DNA from: an uncultured Lachnospiraceae bacterium
GTDB lineage: Bacteria > Bacillota > Clostridia > Lachnospirales > Lachnospiraceae
Direction of reading: 5' to 3'
Length of the DNA: 56,289 nt
Assembly: GCA_910586255.1 (NCBI GenBank)
Contig: CAJUHR010000032.1
Span: forward strand, 1 to 56,289
Shown: in pieces, positions 48,421 to 56,289 of the stretch
How the letters are laid out: every line of letters begins with the position of its first letter
Position numbering within the stretch: the first letter of the stretch is position 1
Notes under the pieces: generated by a model
The model's input: only the letters and a program-made list of their open reading frames with translations
Database searches by the model: none
Told to the model about the DNA's origin: nothing
Made by a program: the position numbers and the translations under genes

Positions 48421-49791
48421 ATGAACACCAACAAATACCTTTTTGAAGACGCACCGGTACCCAAAGCCGTAGCTACCATGGCAATTCCCACCATGATTTC
48501 CATGCTGGTAGTAGTCATCTACAACATGGCCGACACCTTTTTCATCGGCCAGACAGGCGACCCCATGCAGGTAGCCGCCGTATCCCTGGCTACCCCCGTA
48601 TTTATGGTATTCATGGCTCTGGGAAACCTCTTCGGCATCGGCGGAAGCTCCGCTATTTCCCGGGCTCTGGGTGAAAAAAAGTCTGAACGTGCAAAACAGA
48701 TTTCATCCTTTTGCTGCTACGCCTCTCTGGGCTTGGGAATCATCATGGCAGCTTTATTTCTCATTGGCATGGACTTTATCTTAAAGATGATCGGTGCCAG
48801 TGAAAATACAGCCGGCTATGCCCGGGAATACTTAAGCTACATTGCATTCGGCGGCCCCTTTATCATGTTTGGCACCGCATTTGGAAACATTCTCCGAGGT
48901 GAGGGCGCTTCCAAGGAATCCATGATCGGCAATCTTATCGGCACGATAACCAACATTATCCTGGACCCAATTATGATCCTCGTTTTTGGCTGGGGAGTGG
49001 CCGGCGCCGCTATTGCCACGGTAATCGGCAATATGGCTGCCAGCGCCTTTTACACCGGATATTTTCTCATGAAAAAATCCAGCCTTTCCATTCATCTAAA
49101 GGATTTTCGTATGGGTGACCGGATTGCCATGAGCGTCACGGCTATCGGCATCCCTGCCTCACTCAACAATATTCTTATGAGCTGTGCCAACATCATTCTG
49201 AACCTGGCACTGGCCGGCTATGGCGATACTCCGGTGGCTGCCATGGGTGTTGCCATGAAATCCAATATGCTGGTTGTACTGCTTCAAATCGGCCTCTGCG
49301 CTGGCATCCAGCCCCTGATCGGCTACAACTACGGCGCACGGAACAAAAAAAGGCTGATGAAAATCTTCCAATTTACTGGAATCTGTGCTGTTGTCATGGG
49401 AACCATTCTGACCACTGTCATGGTCATTGCCCGGCAATTCCTTATTCAGGCATTTATCGATGATCCCGAGGTCATTTCCTACGGCATCCAGATGGTCATC
49501 GCCCTGCAGATATCCGGCCCGGTGATCGGGATTCTCTTTTTGTGTATCAACACCATTCAGGGTATGGGAAAGGCTCTCCCTTCTCTTATCCTGACTATAT
49601 GCCGTCAGGGACTGGTCTTTATACCGTCCGTATTTATATTAAACAGGCTTTTTGGCCTGGACGGCGTCATTTATGCCCAGACTGTAGCAGACTATCTGTC
49701 AATTTTCCTGTCTGTTTTTCTATGTCTGGAGCTGTTTAAGCAAATTGATTTTCCGGAGGTATCTGCCGGTCCTCAATCCGACAATGCATAA
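48421..49791 (+). CDS. MATE-family multidrug efflux transporter
   Basis: This is a 456-residue protein of about 12 membrane spans with two related halves. The N-terminal half starts PVPKAVATMAIPTMISMLVV, NMADTFFIGQTGDPMQVAAV; the second half includes IGIPASLNNILMSCANIILN, then GLCAGIQPLIGYNYGARN. It exports cationic drugs or metabolites with sodium or protons. The ATG at 48421 follows AAAGGAGGACATAATT. Neighbouring MarR and the shared operator indicate regulated expression. Confidence 0.93.
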   Translation: MNTNKYLFEDAPVPKAVATMAIPTMISMLVVVIYNMADTFFIGQTGDPMQVAAVSLATPVFMVFMALGNLFGIGGSSAISRALGEKKSERAKQISSFCCYASLGLGIIMAALFLIGMDFILKMIGASENTAGYAREYLSYIAFGGPFIMFGTAFGNILRGEGASKESMIGNLIGTITNIILDPIMILVFGWGVAGAAIATVIGNMAASAFYTGYFLMKKSSLSIHLKDFRMGDRIAMSVTAIGIPASLNNILMSCANIILNLALAGYGDTPVAAMGVAMKSNMLVVLLQIGLCAGIQPLIGYNYGARNKKRLMKIFQFTGICAVVMGTILTTVMVIARQFLIQAFIDDPEVISYGIQMVIALQISGPVIGILFLCINTIQGMGKALPSLILTICRQGLVFIPSVFILNRLFGLDGVIYAQTVADYLSIFLSVFLCLELFKQIDFPEVSAGPQSDNA

Positions 49792-49826
49792 AATTTAAAT
49801 CTCCCTATGCGGATCTGTCCATCATA

Positions 49827-49874
49827 AAGGACTGTGTACAAAATACAATACCCTGTCATTTTGCCACAGTCCTT
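49827..49874. terminator. Terminator between MATE and ABC ATPase genes
   Basis: AAGGACTGTG (49827-49836) pairs with CACAGTCCTT (49865-49874), followed by CTTTAATT; the genes converge here, so it likely works both ways. Confidence 0.75.
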
Positions 49875-49955
49875 CTTTAATTCAAAAATTTATTTCTCAT
49901 TTTTACCAGAAATTTCTCCATATTATCTTCAATTCAGAAAAAAATTCCTGTGCCT

Positions 49956-50723
49956 TTATTTCAGCATCTCCCCATATCTTCCCAGAAAACTGCGTGTTCT
50001 TTCATTATCCGAGGCAAACACCACCTCTGGCATCCCCTCCTCCACAATCACCCCGTCTGCCATAAAGATTACCCTATCCGAGATATCCTTAGCAAATGCC
50101 ATCTCATGTGTCACAATCACCATGGCAATATCCAGATCCGCCAAAGACTTAATAACCTTCAAAACTTCACCCGTAAGCTCCGGATCAAGAGCCGATGTAG
50201 GCTCGTCAAAAAATAAAATTTTCGGATTCAGAGCCAATGCCCGAGCAATAGCTACCCGCTGACACTGTCCTCCGGAAAGCTGGCAGGGATAGGCATTTTC
50301 CTTATCTTCCAGCCCCATCTTCTTAAGCAGTTCTCTTCCTGTTCGGTATACCTCCTCCTTGTCTCTCTTTTGGACAGAAATCGGTGCATCTGTAATATTT
50401 TTCATCACCGAGAAATGAGGAAACAGATTAAAATTCTGAAACACCAGCCCGTAATTTTCCCTAATCTGTTTTAACTCCTTTTTAGAAGCATAGGCCATTT
50501 TTCCTTCTCCATCACTCCAGGCCGCTTTCTTTCCCATATAGATGAGCTCACCGCTGTCCATAGTTTCCAGCATGGTGGCACATCTCAAAAGGGTGGACTT
50601 TCCCGAGCCGGACGGGCCAATGATGGAAACAATCTCACCCTCTCCCACGGACAATGAAATATCCTTAATCACCGAAACCCCGTCAAAGGATTTCTCCACA
50701 TGCTTCATCTCCAAAAGCTTCAT
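49956..50723 (-). CDS. Polar amino-acid ABC transporter ATPase
   Basis: This is a 255-residue ATPase from the ATG at 50723; a longer start at 50759 lies closer to the permease gene and lacks a better ribosome binding site. It has Walker A (IIGPSGSGKSTLL), Q-loop (YGLVFQNFNLFP), signature (QLSGGQCQRVAIARALA, with Cys in place of the usual second Gln), Walker B (ILFFDEPTSALDPELTGEVL) and H-loop (IVTHEMAFA). It belongs to the GlnQ-type family for polar amino acids and is the last gene of the three-gene operon. Confidence 0.93.
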   Translation of the reverse strand: MKLLEMKHVEKSFDGVSVIKDISLSVGEGEIVSIIGPSGSGKSTLLRCATMLETMDSGELIYMGKKAAWSDGEGKMAYASKKELKQIRENYGLVFQNFNLFPHFSVMKNITDAPISVQKRDKEEVYRTGRELLKKMGLEDKENAYPCQLSGGQCQRVAIARALALNPKILFFDEPTSALDPELTGEVLKVIKSLADLDIAMVIVTHEMAFAKDISDRVIFMADGVIVEEGMPEVVFASDNERTRSFLGRYGEMLK

Positions 50724-50784
50724 AACATATCCACCCTTCCGGTTATCCCTTTCGTCCAATTATGAGTATTCCCTGGAACTCTTT

Positions 50785-51435
50785 TTATTGATAATAATCC
50801 AGCTTCTTCTCCGCATGTTCCATCCCCACTGCCACTACCAAGTTAAATATATAATAAAAAACTCCGGCTGCTGCAAATGGAATCAGGCTGGTTTGGGAGG
50901 AAGCAAGGGCCTTGGCAATGGCAAACATTTCCAATACACTGATAGTAAAGGCAAGAGAGGTGTCCTTTACGAGAGTAATCACCTCGTTGGTCACAGACGG
51001 AAGGATTCTCTTAATCACCTGAGGCAAAATAATCTTAAAAAATGTTTGCCCTTTTCCATATCCCAAAAGCTTCGCCGCCTCATACTGTCCCGCCGGCATA
51101 GACTGAATCCCGCTTCGGTAAATCTCTGCAAAATAAGCCGCATAATTAATCACAAATCCAATCAATGCCGCCCAAAGACGATAGCTGTTGGTAATCTTTA
51201 TCCCAAAAAGATAATAAGGCCCAAAATATACCACCATCAGCTGCAGCATCAAAGGCGTTCCCCGCATTATAGATATGTATACCTTCACAATCCCCTGCAG
51301 CAAAGGATTTTTTGACATTCTTCCAAAGGCTATAATCAAGCCAAGAGGCAGGGAAAAAATCAGAGTTATCACAAAAATCTGAATACTGACAAACATTCCT
51401 CCTGCTAACTGCGATACCATCATACTGACTGACAT
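50785..51435 (-). CDS. Amino-acid ABC transporter permease (HisM type)
   Basis: This is a 216-residue permease with about five membrane spans (FVSIQIFVITLIFSLPLGLI near the start; SLAFTISVLEMFAIAKALAS later) and the EAA-loop motif AAKLLGYGKGQTFFKIILPQ, RSGIQSMPAGQYEAAKLLG, which contacts the ATPase. It is followed 61 bases later by the ATPase gene and preceded by the substrate-binding gene in the same direction. A single permease gene suggests a homodimer. Confidence 0.92.
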   Translation of the reverse strand: MSVSMMVSQLAGGMFVSIQIFVITLIFSLPLGLIIAFGRMSKNPLLQGIVKVYISIMRGTPLMLQLMVVYFGPYYLFGIKITNSYRLWAALIGFVINYAAYFAEIYRSGIQSMPAGQYEAAKLLGYGKGQTFFKIILPQVIKRILPSVTNEVITLVKDTSLAFTISVLEMFAIAKALASSQTSLIPFAAAGVFYYIFNLVVAVGMEHAEKKLDYYQ

Positions 51436-51521
51436 TTTCCCTGCTCCTCAATTTTACTATACTATAATCTCACTGTTATGTTATCTTCCCTGTGATCATC
51501 AAAACCCGTTGACCCGGCTAA

Positions 51522-52430
51522 TTATTTTCCAATAGTGGTAACATCCCGCCCGAACCATTTTTCAGAAACAGATTTCAGTGTTCCGTCTTGAGCCATTTCT
51601 TTCAGAGTAGCCTGCACCTTATCCCGCAGCTCCTCATTTCCCTTTTTAAATCCGATTCCATACTCTTCAGAAGCCAGCGTTTCCTCCAGCACTACATAGG
51701 ATTCACCGTCATCTCTCTGTTCAATCTGATATCCGGCCACAATCACATCCATGGCAATGGCGTCCACTGCCCCCATCTCCAAATCCATAAACGCTGTATT
51801 ATAATCCGGAGTGGTCTGAAGAGTCCCAAAGCTTCCTGTCAATTCCCCATTATCCTTCAAAGCCGCTTCAGCCGAGGAATCTGCCTGAACCTCCACAATC
51901 TTCCCGGCCAGATCAGCAAAGCTGCTGATTCCTGAATCTGCCGCCACTACAAATACTTGACTATTGTCCATATACGGTTCGCTCCAGGTGTAATCGTCCT
52001 CTCGCCCGTTCATAGTAAATCCATTCCAGATACAGTCAATAGTCCCGGAATTCAACTCCATATCCTTGGCATCCCATGCAATCGGCTGTGGTACAAACTC
52101 CAGTCCCAGACGGTCGGCCACTTCCTTAGCCAGCTCCAGATCAAATCCCGTATATTCCCCGTCATCTCCTACAAATCCCATAGGAGGAAAATCCTGATCA
52201 AAACCAACTGTGAAAGTTCCCTTTTCACCACTTTCTTTTTCAGCATCAGAATCTCCGCTTTCGGCATCAGCCTTCCCGGCTTCCTCAGAAGCATCTGCTT
52301 TTGATTCTGTCTCTGCCTCCGCAGTTGCAACAGATTCCGCCGCCGTGGTGGCCTTTGTACTTTGGCCTCCGCAGCCTGCCAATGACATTACCATTACTCC
52401 CATTAATAACACACTTCCAAATCTTTTCAT
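51522..52430 (-). CDS. Amino-acid ABC transporter substrate-binding lipoprotein
   Basis: This is a 302-residue lipoprotein from the ATG at 52430 (MKRFGSVLLMGVMVMSLAGC, lipobox LAGC). A linker of about 60 residues rich in Ala, Glu and Ser follows. The binding domain shows TFTVGFDQDFPPMGFVGDDG, EYTGFDLELAKEVADRLGLE and GAVDAIAMDVIVAGYQIEQR, the cystine/polar amino-acid class. It is the first gene of the operon. GGAGGAACAGAAATT gives the ribosome binding site. Confidence 0.92.
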   Translation of the reverse strand: MKRFGSVLLMGVMVMSLAGCGGQSTKATTAAESVATAEAETESKADASEEAGKADAESGDSDAEKESGEKGTFTVGFDQDFPPMGFVGDDGEYTGFDLELAKEVADRLGLEFVPQPIAWDAKDMELNSGTIDCIWNGFTMNGREDDYTWSEPYMDNSQVFVVAADSGISSFADLAGKIVEVQADSSAEAALKDNGELTGSFGTLQTTPDYNTAFMDLEMGAVDAIAMDVIVAGYQIEQRDDGESYVVLEETLASEEYGIGFKKGNEELRDKVQATLKEMAQDGTLKSVSEKWFGRDVTTIGK

Positions 52431-52560
52431 AATTTCTGTTCCTCCTCTTTTCCACAAACGTTTAAAAGTTATGCACAAAAATATTTTTATTTTTCTGCAA
52501 CACGCTACCATATTAGCATACTAAAGTAATTCTGTCCATCTTTTTCTTTCTGAAAATAAA

Positions 52561-52608
52561 AAATAAGGACCTGATAAAACACCTTAAATGTTTACCAGAT
52601 CCTTATTT
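52561..52608 (-). terminator. Terminator of adhE
   Basis: AAATAAGGA (52561-52569) pairs with TCCTTATTT (52600-52608), extended inside by CTG/CAG after one mismatch. On the minus strand it is followed by TTATTTTCAG. It lies 82 bases past the adhE stop. Confidence 0.75.
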
Positions 52609-52690
52609 CATTTTTCCTTACATTATTAATTATATTAAAGAAACAACATCATAAAATCTTTAATCTATAACATCTCTTTCCAAACAGATC

Positions 52691-55300
52691 TTATTTCCCA
52701 TAATAAGCCCGCAGATACATCTCCTTAATCTCGCTCATCAACGGATATCTGGGGTTAGCTCCTGTACACTGATCATCAAATGCCTGCTCCACCATGGCAT
52801 CCAGATTATCCAGGAAGTATTTCTCATCCACACCATACTCTGCAATGGTCTTCTTCACGCCTACGGCTGCCTTCAGCTCCTCAATCTTCTCAATCAGCTT
52901 CTTTACAGCCTCCTCATCATTGGCTGCCTGAATTCCCACAAATCGGGCGCACTCTGCGTATCTGGCGCGGGTATGAGGATACTGATACTGGGAGAATGTT
53001 CCCATCTTTCTCGGACACTCCGCAGCATTAAACTCTACAACAAGAGAAATCAAAAGTGCGTTGGCAATACCATGAGGCAGGTGGTGGAAGGCGCCCAACT
53101 TATGAGCCATAGAGTGACATACGCCTAAGAAGGCATTGGCAAAGGCCATACCAGCCAGGCAGGAAGCATCTGCCATCTTGGAACGGGCCTCCACATTAGA
53201 GCCGTCATTATAACAGGTGGGCAGGTACTCAAATACGTTCTTCATAGCCTTCAATGCCAAACCGTCCGTATAATCCGTAGCCATCACAGAAGCATAGGCC
53301 TCCAGGGCATGTGTCAAAACATCCACACCAGATGCACTGGTCAATCCCTTAGGCTGGCTCATCATATTGTCCGTATCCACAATTGCCATATTGGGCATCA
53401 ACTGATAATCAGCCAGCGGATACTTCACACCTGTCTCCTGATCTGTGATAACCGCAAAAGGAGTTACCTCGGAACCAGTACCGGAAGAGGTGGGAATCGC
53501 CACAAAATAAGCCTTCTCACCCATCTTGGGGAATGTATATACACGCTTCCGGATATCAATAAACCGCATGGCCATATCCTGAAAATCTACTTCCGGATGC
53601 TCATACATCACCCACATAATCTTACCTGCATCCATGGCAGAACCGCCGCCCAAAGCAATAATCACATCCGGCTGGAACGCTGTCATAGCCTTAGCGCCCT
53701 CCTGAGCATTGGCCAGGGTGGGATCCGGCTGTACATTAGAGAAACACTGATAAACAATTCCCAGCTCATCCAGCTTATCGGTAATCGGCTTTGTATAACC
53801 ATTCATATACAGGAAGGAGTCTGTCACAATAAACGCTCTCTTCTTACCTAATACCTCTTTTAGCTCATTCAATGCAACAGGCATACAGCCCTTCTTAAAG
53901 TACACTTTCTCAGGCGCACGGAACCACAGCATATTCTCTCTCCTCTCCGCCACAGTCTTGATATTCAGTAAATGCTTTACACCCACATTCTCGGACACCG
54001 AGTTGCCTCCCCAGGAGCCGCAACCCAAGGTCAGAGACGGAACCAGCTTAAAGTTGTAAAGATCACCTATACCGCCATGGGAAGAAGGCGTATTTGTCAG
54101 AATACGGCAGGTCTTCATAGCCTCCGCATGCTTCAAAATCTTCTCATGCTCATTAACATTAATATACAGAGAAGCCGTATGTCCATAACCGCCGTCAGCC
54201 ACCAATCTCTCAGCCTTGACCAGAGCCTCATCAAAGGTCTCAGCCTTGTACATAGCCAACACTGGAGAAAGCTTCTCGTGGGCAAACTCCTCACAAATGT
54301 CAACCGACTCAACCTCTCCAATAATAATCTTTGTATCTACCGGTACATCCACGCCTGCTAACTTTGCAATAGTATGGGCAGTCTGTCCCACAATCTTCGC
54401 ATTTAAAGAGCCATTGATCAGGATTGTCTTTCTCACCTTCTCAATCTCATCAGGATTCAGGAAATAACATCCCCGATACTCAAATTCCTTCTTTACTTCA
54501 TCATAAATAGAAGCAAGAACTGTCACTGACTGCTCTGAAGCACAGATCATACCATTATCAAATGTCTTGGAATGAATGATTGAGCTTACAGCCATCTTAA
54601 TATCCGCTGTATCATCAATAATAACTGGTGTATTACCAGCGCCCACGCCAAGAGCCGGCTTACCAGAAGAATAAGCAGCACGCACCATTCCTGGGCCGCC
54701 AGTAGCCAGAATAATATCTGCCTCCTTCATAACAAGATTAGTCATATCCAAAGATGGAACATCGATCCATCCAATAATACCTTCCGGCGCACCAGCCTTA
54801 ACAGCAGCCTCAAGAATAACCTTTGCAGCCTCAATTGTACATCCCTTTGCCCTGGGATGTGGAGAGATGATAATAGCATTTCTGGTCTTAAGACAGATCA
54901 GGCATTTAAAAATTGCTGTAGAAGTGGGGTTCGTTGTAGGAATAACCGCTGCCACCAAGCCAATCGGTTCAGCCAGCTTCTTGATTCCAAATGCCTTATC
55001 TTCCTCAACAACACCACATGTTTTTGTATCCTTATAAGCATTGTAAATATATTCTGCGGCATAGTTATTTTTGATTACCTTATCCTCAACAACTCCCATG
55101 CCTGTCTCTTTCACTGCCATCTTTGCCAGCGGAATACGCAGCTTATTGGCTGCAGAAGCCGCCTCATAAAAGATTTTATCTACCTGTTCCTGAGTAAATG
55201 TTGCAAATACCTTTTGCGCTTCCCGCATGGCCTGCATCTTTGCTTCCAATGCCTCAACGCTGTCAACAATTGCCGGGATTTCCTGCTTTTTGTTAGCCAT
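52691..55300 (-). CDS. adhE: Bifunctional acetaldehyde-CoA/alcohol dehydrogenase
   Basis: This is an 869-residue protein from the ATG at 55300, which follows GTGGAGGAGAGAGTA; the frame from 55315 would put the start inside the ribosome binding site. The N-terminal half is an aldehyde dehydrogenase (AAVIPTTNPTSTAIFKCLIC, catalytic Cys in NGMICASEQSV); the C-terminal half is an iron-containing alcohol dehydrogenase (IALGGGSAMDAGKIMWVMYE, VCHSMAHKLGAFHHLPHG). It reduces acetyl-CoA to ethanol and reoxidises NADH in fermentation. It is expressed from a near-perfect promoter with a Rex-like site. Confidence 0.97.
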   Translation of the reverse strand: MANKKQEIPAIVDSVEALEAKMQAMREAQKVFATFTQEQVDKIFYEAASAANKLRIPLAKMAVKETGMGVVEDKVIKNNYAAEYIYNAYKDTKTCGVVEEDKAFGIKKLAEPIGLVAAVIPTTNPTSTAIFKCLICLKTRNAIIISPHPRAKGCTIEAAKVILEAAVKAGAPEGIIGWIDVPSLDMTNLVMKEADIILATGGPGMVRAAYSSGKPALGVGAGNTPVIIDDTADIKMAVSSIIHSKTFDNGMICASEQSVTVLASIYDEVKKEFEYRGCYFLNPDEIEKVRKTILINGSLNAKIVGQTAHTIAKLAGVDVPVDTKIIIGEVESVDICEEFAHEKLSPVLAMYKAETFDEALVKAERLVADGGYGHTASLYINVNEHEKILKHAEAMKTCRILTNTPSSHGGIGDLYNFKLVPSLTLGCGSWGGNSVSENVGVKHLLNIKTVAERRENMLWFRAPEKVYFKKGCMPVALNELKEVLGKKRAFIVTDSFLYMNGYTKPITDKLDELGIVYQCFSNVQPDPTLANAQEGAKAMTAFQPDVIIALGGGSAMDAGKIMWVMYEHPEVDFQDMAMRFIDIRKRVYTFPKMGEKAYFVAIPTSSGTGSEVTPFAVITDQETGVKYPLADYQLMPNMAIVDTDNMMSQPKGLTSASGVDVLTHALEAYASVMATDYTDGLALKAMKNVFEYLPTCYNDGSNVEARSKMADASCLAGMAFANAFLGVCHSMAHKLGAFHHLPHGIANALLISLVVEFNAAECPRKMGTFSQYQYPHTRARYAECARFVGIQAANDEEAVKKLIEKIEELKAAVGVKKTIAEYGVDEKYFLDNLDAMVEQAFDDQCTGANPRYPLMSEIKEMYLRAYYGK

Positions 55301-55380
55301 TACTCTCTCCTCCACATTTCTTTGAAATAGCTCTATCGATGTTATTATCGATATTTTTTTAACAAACCATCTATGATTGA

Positions 55381-55409
55381 ATTATACTTCTTTGTTAAAT
55401 AATTGTCAA
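55381..55409 (-). promoter_or_regulatory. adhE promoter overlapping a Rex-like operator
   Basis: On the minus strand TTGACA (55409-55404) and TATAAT (55386-55381) are both perfect with a 17-base spacer. The overlapping TTGTTAAATAATTGTCAA (55392-55409, plus reading) resembles the Rex operator, TTGTTAA-N4-TTAACAA, at 12 of 14 fixed positions. Rex represses fermentation genes when NADH is low. The leader to the start codon is about 75 bases. Confidence 0.75.
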
Positions 55410-55589
55410 TATTATTTTTAAAATTATATCCACAAATTTTCTTTATATTTTCTCTAATATTTTCTACAATATAACTAAGGAGCCATCTTCCGTTTATATT
55501 TTTCCAAATTTTATGATGTTGGGATCAAAAGACATTTTGACCCTGGTATCATTTTATTGAAATACATCTTATAAATATTTAAATAAAAA

Positions 55590-55609
55590 GGAAGTGCTCA
55601 CGCACTCCC
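55590..55609 (-). terminator. Terminator after the XRE gene
   Basis: GGAAGTGC (55590-55597) pairs with GCACTCCC (55602-55609) with one G-T pair. On the minus strand it ends in CCTTTTTATTT. It is directly after the stop at 55615. Confidence 0.8.
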
Positions 55610-55614
55610 TCTAT

Positions 55615-55854
55615 CTACTCATCTGGCTCTAACTCGTCAAATAATTCCGAATCATAAAATTCTCGAATTGTCACTCCCAAACCATCTGCAATCTTATTAA
55701 TATTTACAATTCCTGGATTTTTACTTTTCCCATTAATAATACTTTTATATGTGGAAGATGGCATTCCTGCCCTATAACTTACAGAGTAACCACTTAAATT
55801 CTTTTTCTGGCATAATTCAGAAATCCTAAAACTTGTTGCTTCACGTATGGTCAT
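55615..55854 (-). CDS. Small XRE-family regulator
   Basis: This is a 79-residue helix-turn-helix protein from the ATG at 55854 (MTIREATSFRISELCQKKNL); the 86-residue version from 55875 overlaps the ribosome binding site. The HTH reads SGYSVSYRAGMPSSTYKSII, then IVNINKIADGLGVTIREFYD. It is acidic at the C-terminus (ELFDELEPDE). It stands alone, flanked by adhE and tRNA genes, and likely regulates itself through repeats upstream. Confidence 0.82.
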   Translation of the reverse strand: MTIREATSFRISELCQKKNLSGYSVSYRAGMPSSTYKSIINGKSKNPGIVNINKIADGLGVTIREFYDSELFDELEPDE

Positions 55855-55874
55855 ATTTACCCACCCTTTCTCCA

Positions 55875-55921
55875 TAAGTTTAGTAACAGCTTAAAACATA
55901 TAAACTAATACTAAGTTTAGT
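55875..55921. repeat. Direct repeats and inverted repeat upstream of the XRE gene
   Basis: TAAGTTTAGT occurs at 55875-55884 and 55912-55921. The second copy forms with TAAACT (55901-55906) an inverted repeat TAAACT-N7-AGTTTA (55901-55919). Such a set, placed 20-70 bases before a small HTH gene, is a plausible autoregulatory operator. Confidence 0.6.
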
Positions 55922-56160
55922 CGAATTCGACCATATAATAGGACGATAATATATACTGCATATTATACTTTACCAGATTTTTCCAATAATTAATAAAGTG
56001 CATAAGTGGAGTATACTCACAGAATTTGTATAAATAACAGATACATATATCAGACGTTTTTATATACTTTTAAAGGGATTATTTATGAATTAGTATGAAT
56101 TTTATTTTTAGAAATAAAAAAAGCCGATCTTCTCTTCTTCTTAAGAAAACCGACAATTCC
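55922..56160. other. AT-rich intergenic region between XRE gene and tRNA-Lys
   Basis: About 240 bases of AT-rich sequence without a supported gene. It carries no clear promoter on either strand beyond the repeat zone. Confidence 0.5.
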
Positions 56161-56233
56161 TGAGCGTGCGGGGATTCGAACCCCGGACAACTTGATTAAA
56201 AGTCAAGTGCTCTACCGCCTGAGCTACACGCCC
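56161..56233 (-). tRNA. tRNA-Lys (anticodon TTT)
   Basis: The complete cloverleaf is visible on the minus strand: acceptor GGGCGTG with CACGCTC, D stem GCTC/GAGC, anticodon stem CTTGA/TCAAG around CTTTTAA (anticodon TTT), T stem CGGGG/CCCCG with TTCGAAT, discriminator A. CCA is not encoded. Confidence 0.97.
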
Positions 56234-56236
56234 ATA

Positions 56237-56289
56237 TGCCTTGGACCGGAATCGAACCAGTGACACGAGGATTTTCAGTCCTCTGCTCT
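56237..56289 (-). tRNA. tRNA-Phe (anticodon GAA), 5' part cut by window edge
   Basis: The minus strand reads GAGC, anticodon stem GAGGA/TCCTC around CTGAAAA (anticodon GAA), T arm ACTGG-TTCGAAT-CCGGT and the 3' acceptor CCAAGGC plus A. The first about 20 bases lie outside the window. It is four bases from the tRNA-Lys gene, so both are part of a tRNA cluster. Confidence 0.93.

Noticed and set aside
50542..51315. 257-residue plus-strand frame across the amino-acid ABC genes
   Set aside because: Antisense to well-supported ATPase and permease genes with conserved motifs.
55335..55352. Two ATCGAT hexamers before adhE
   Set aside because: Short self-complementary words separated by six bases in AT-rich DNA; chance is likely.
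1..56289. CRISPR arrays and insertion sequences
   Set aside because: No series of identical 24-40 base repeats with spacers and no transposase gene was seen on either strand.

Overview
The window looks like part of a spore-forming, anaerobic, gut-type member of the Clostridia, most likely Lachnospiraceae. Supporting signs are the cotJA-cotJB-cotJC spore-coat operon, AdhE, YhaM, MutS2, an arrangement of Gram-positive two-component and ABC genes, moderate GC in the core genes, and strong AGGAGG-type ribosome binding sites. Species cannot be set from the sequence alone.

Positions 1 to about 22,550 are an accessory element. The plus-strand genes are phage replication genes (a 5'-truncated DUF2815 gene, a small membrane protein, a family A DNA polymerase, and later a small phage protein and a sigma-like HTH protein). 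Between the polymerase and the later phage genes sits a 17-kb block of minus-strand defence genes: an MqsR toxin with an MqsA-Panacea antitoxin, McrB/McrC plus a small conserved partner, a type I restriction-modification system (hsdM, a PUA-like small gene, hsdS, hsdR), and a four-gene Hachiman-type operon. In that operon the HamA-HamB pair is preceded by an excisionase-like HTH protein and by a protein ending in a four-tryptophan NBR1-type Ig-like (FW) domain. The element ends next to the 3' end of rlmD, a known class of phage and ICE attachment site; the RlmD tail beyond the conserved end may have been supplied by the element.

Positions 22,569 to 32,404 are core genome: rlmD, yhaM, an HtrA-like membrane protein that has lost all three catalytic residues, mutS2 preceded by three 33-bp degenerate tandem repeats, a response regulator, and a convergent histidine kinase. 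A broken hsdM with its XRE regulator (32,444-33,444) follows, then cotJABC.

Positions 35,058 to 41,984 form a minus-strand metabolic run: malic enzyme, polyphosphate kinase, Ppx/GppA, PheA and PlsC. Next are a CmpB-like membrane protein, a GH27 alpha-galactosidase with a small CxxC protein, a sugar-binding lipoprotein without permeases, and an AraC regulator. From 46,918 to 47,600 lie collapsed remnants of a sugar-acid catabolic locus (short-chain dehydrogenase, enolase-family dehydratase, GntR regulator). A MarR-MATE pair shares a palindromic operator found before both genes. A three-gene amino-acid ABC transporter, adhE behind a near-perfect promoter with a Rex-like site, an XRE regulator and two tRNA genes (Lys, Phe) close the window. 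All functional calls are from reading motifs; no database search was run.
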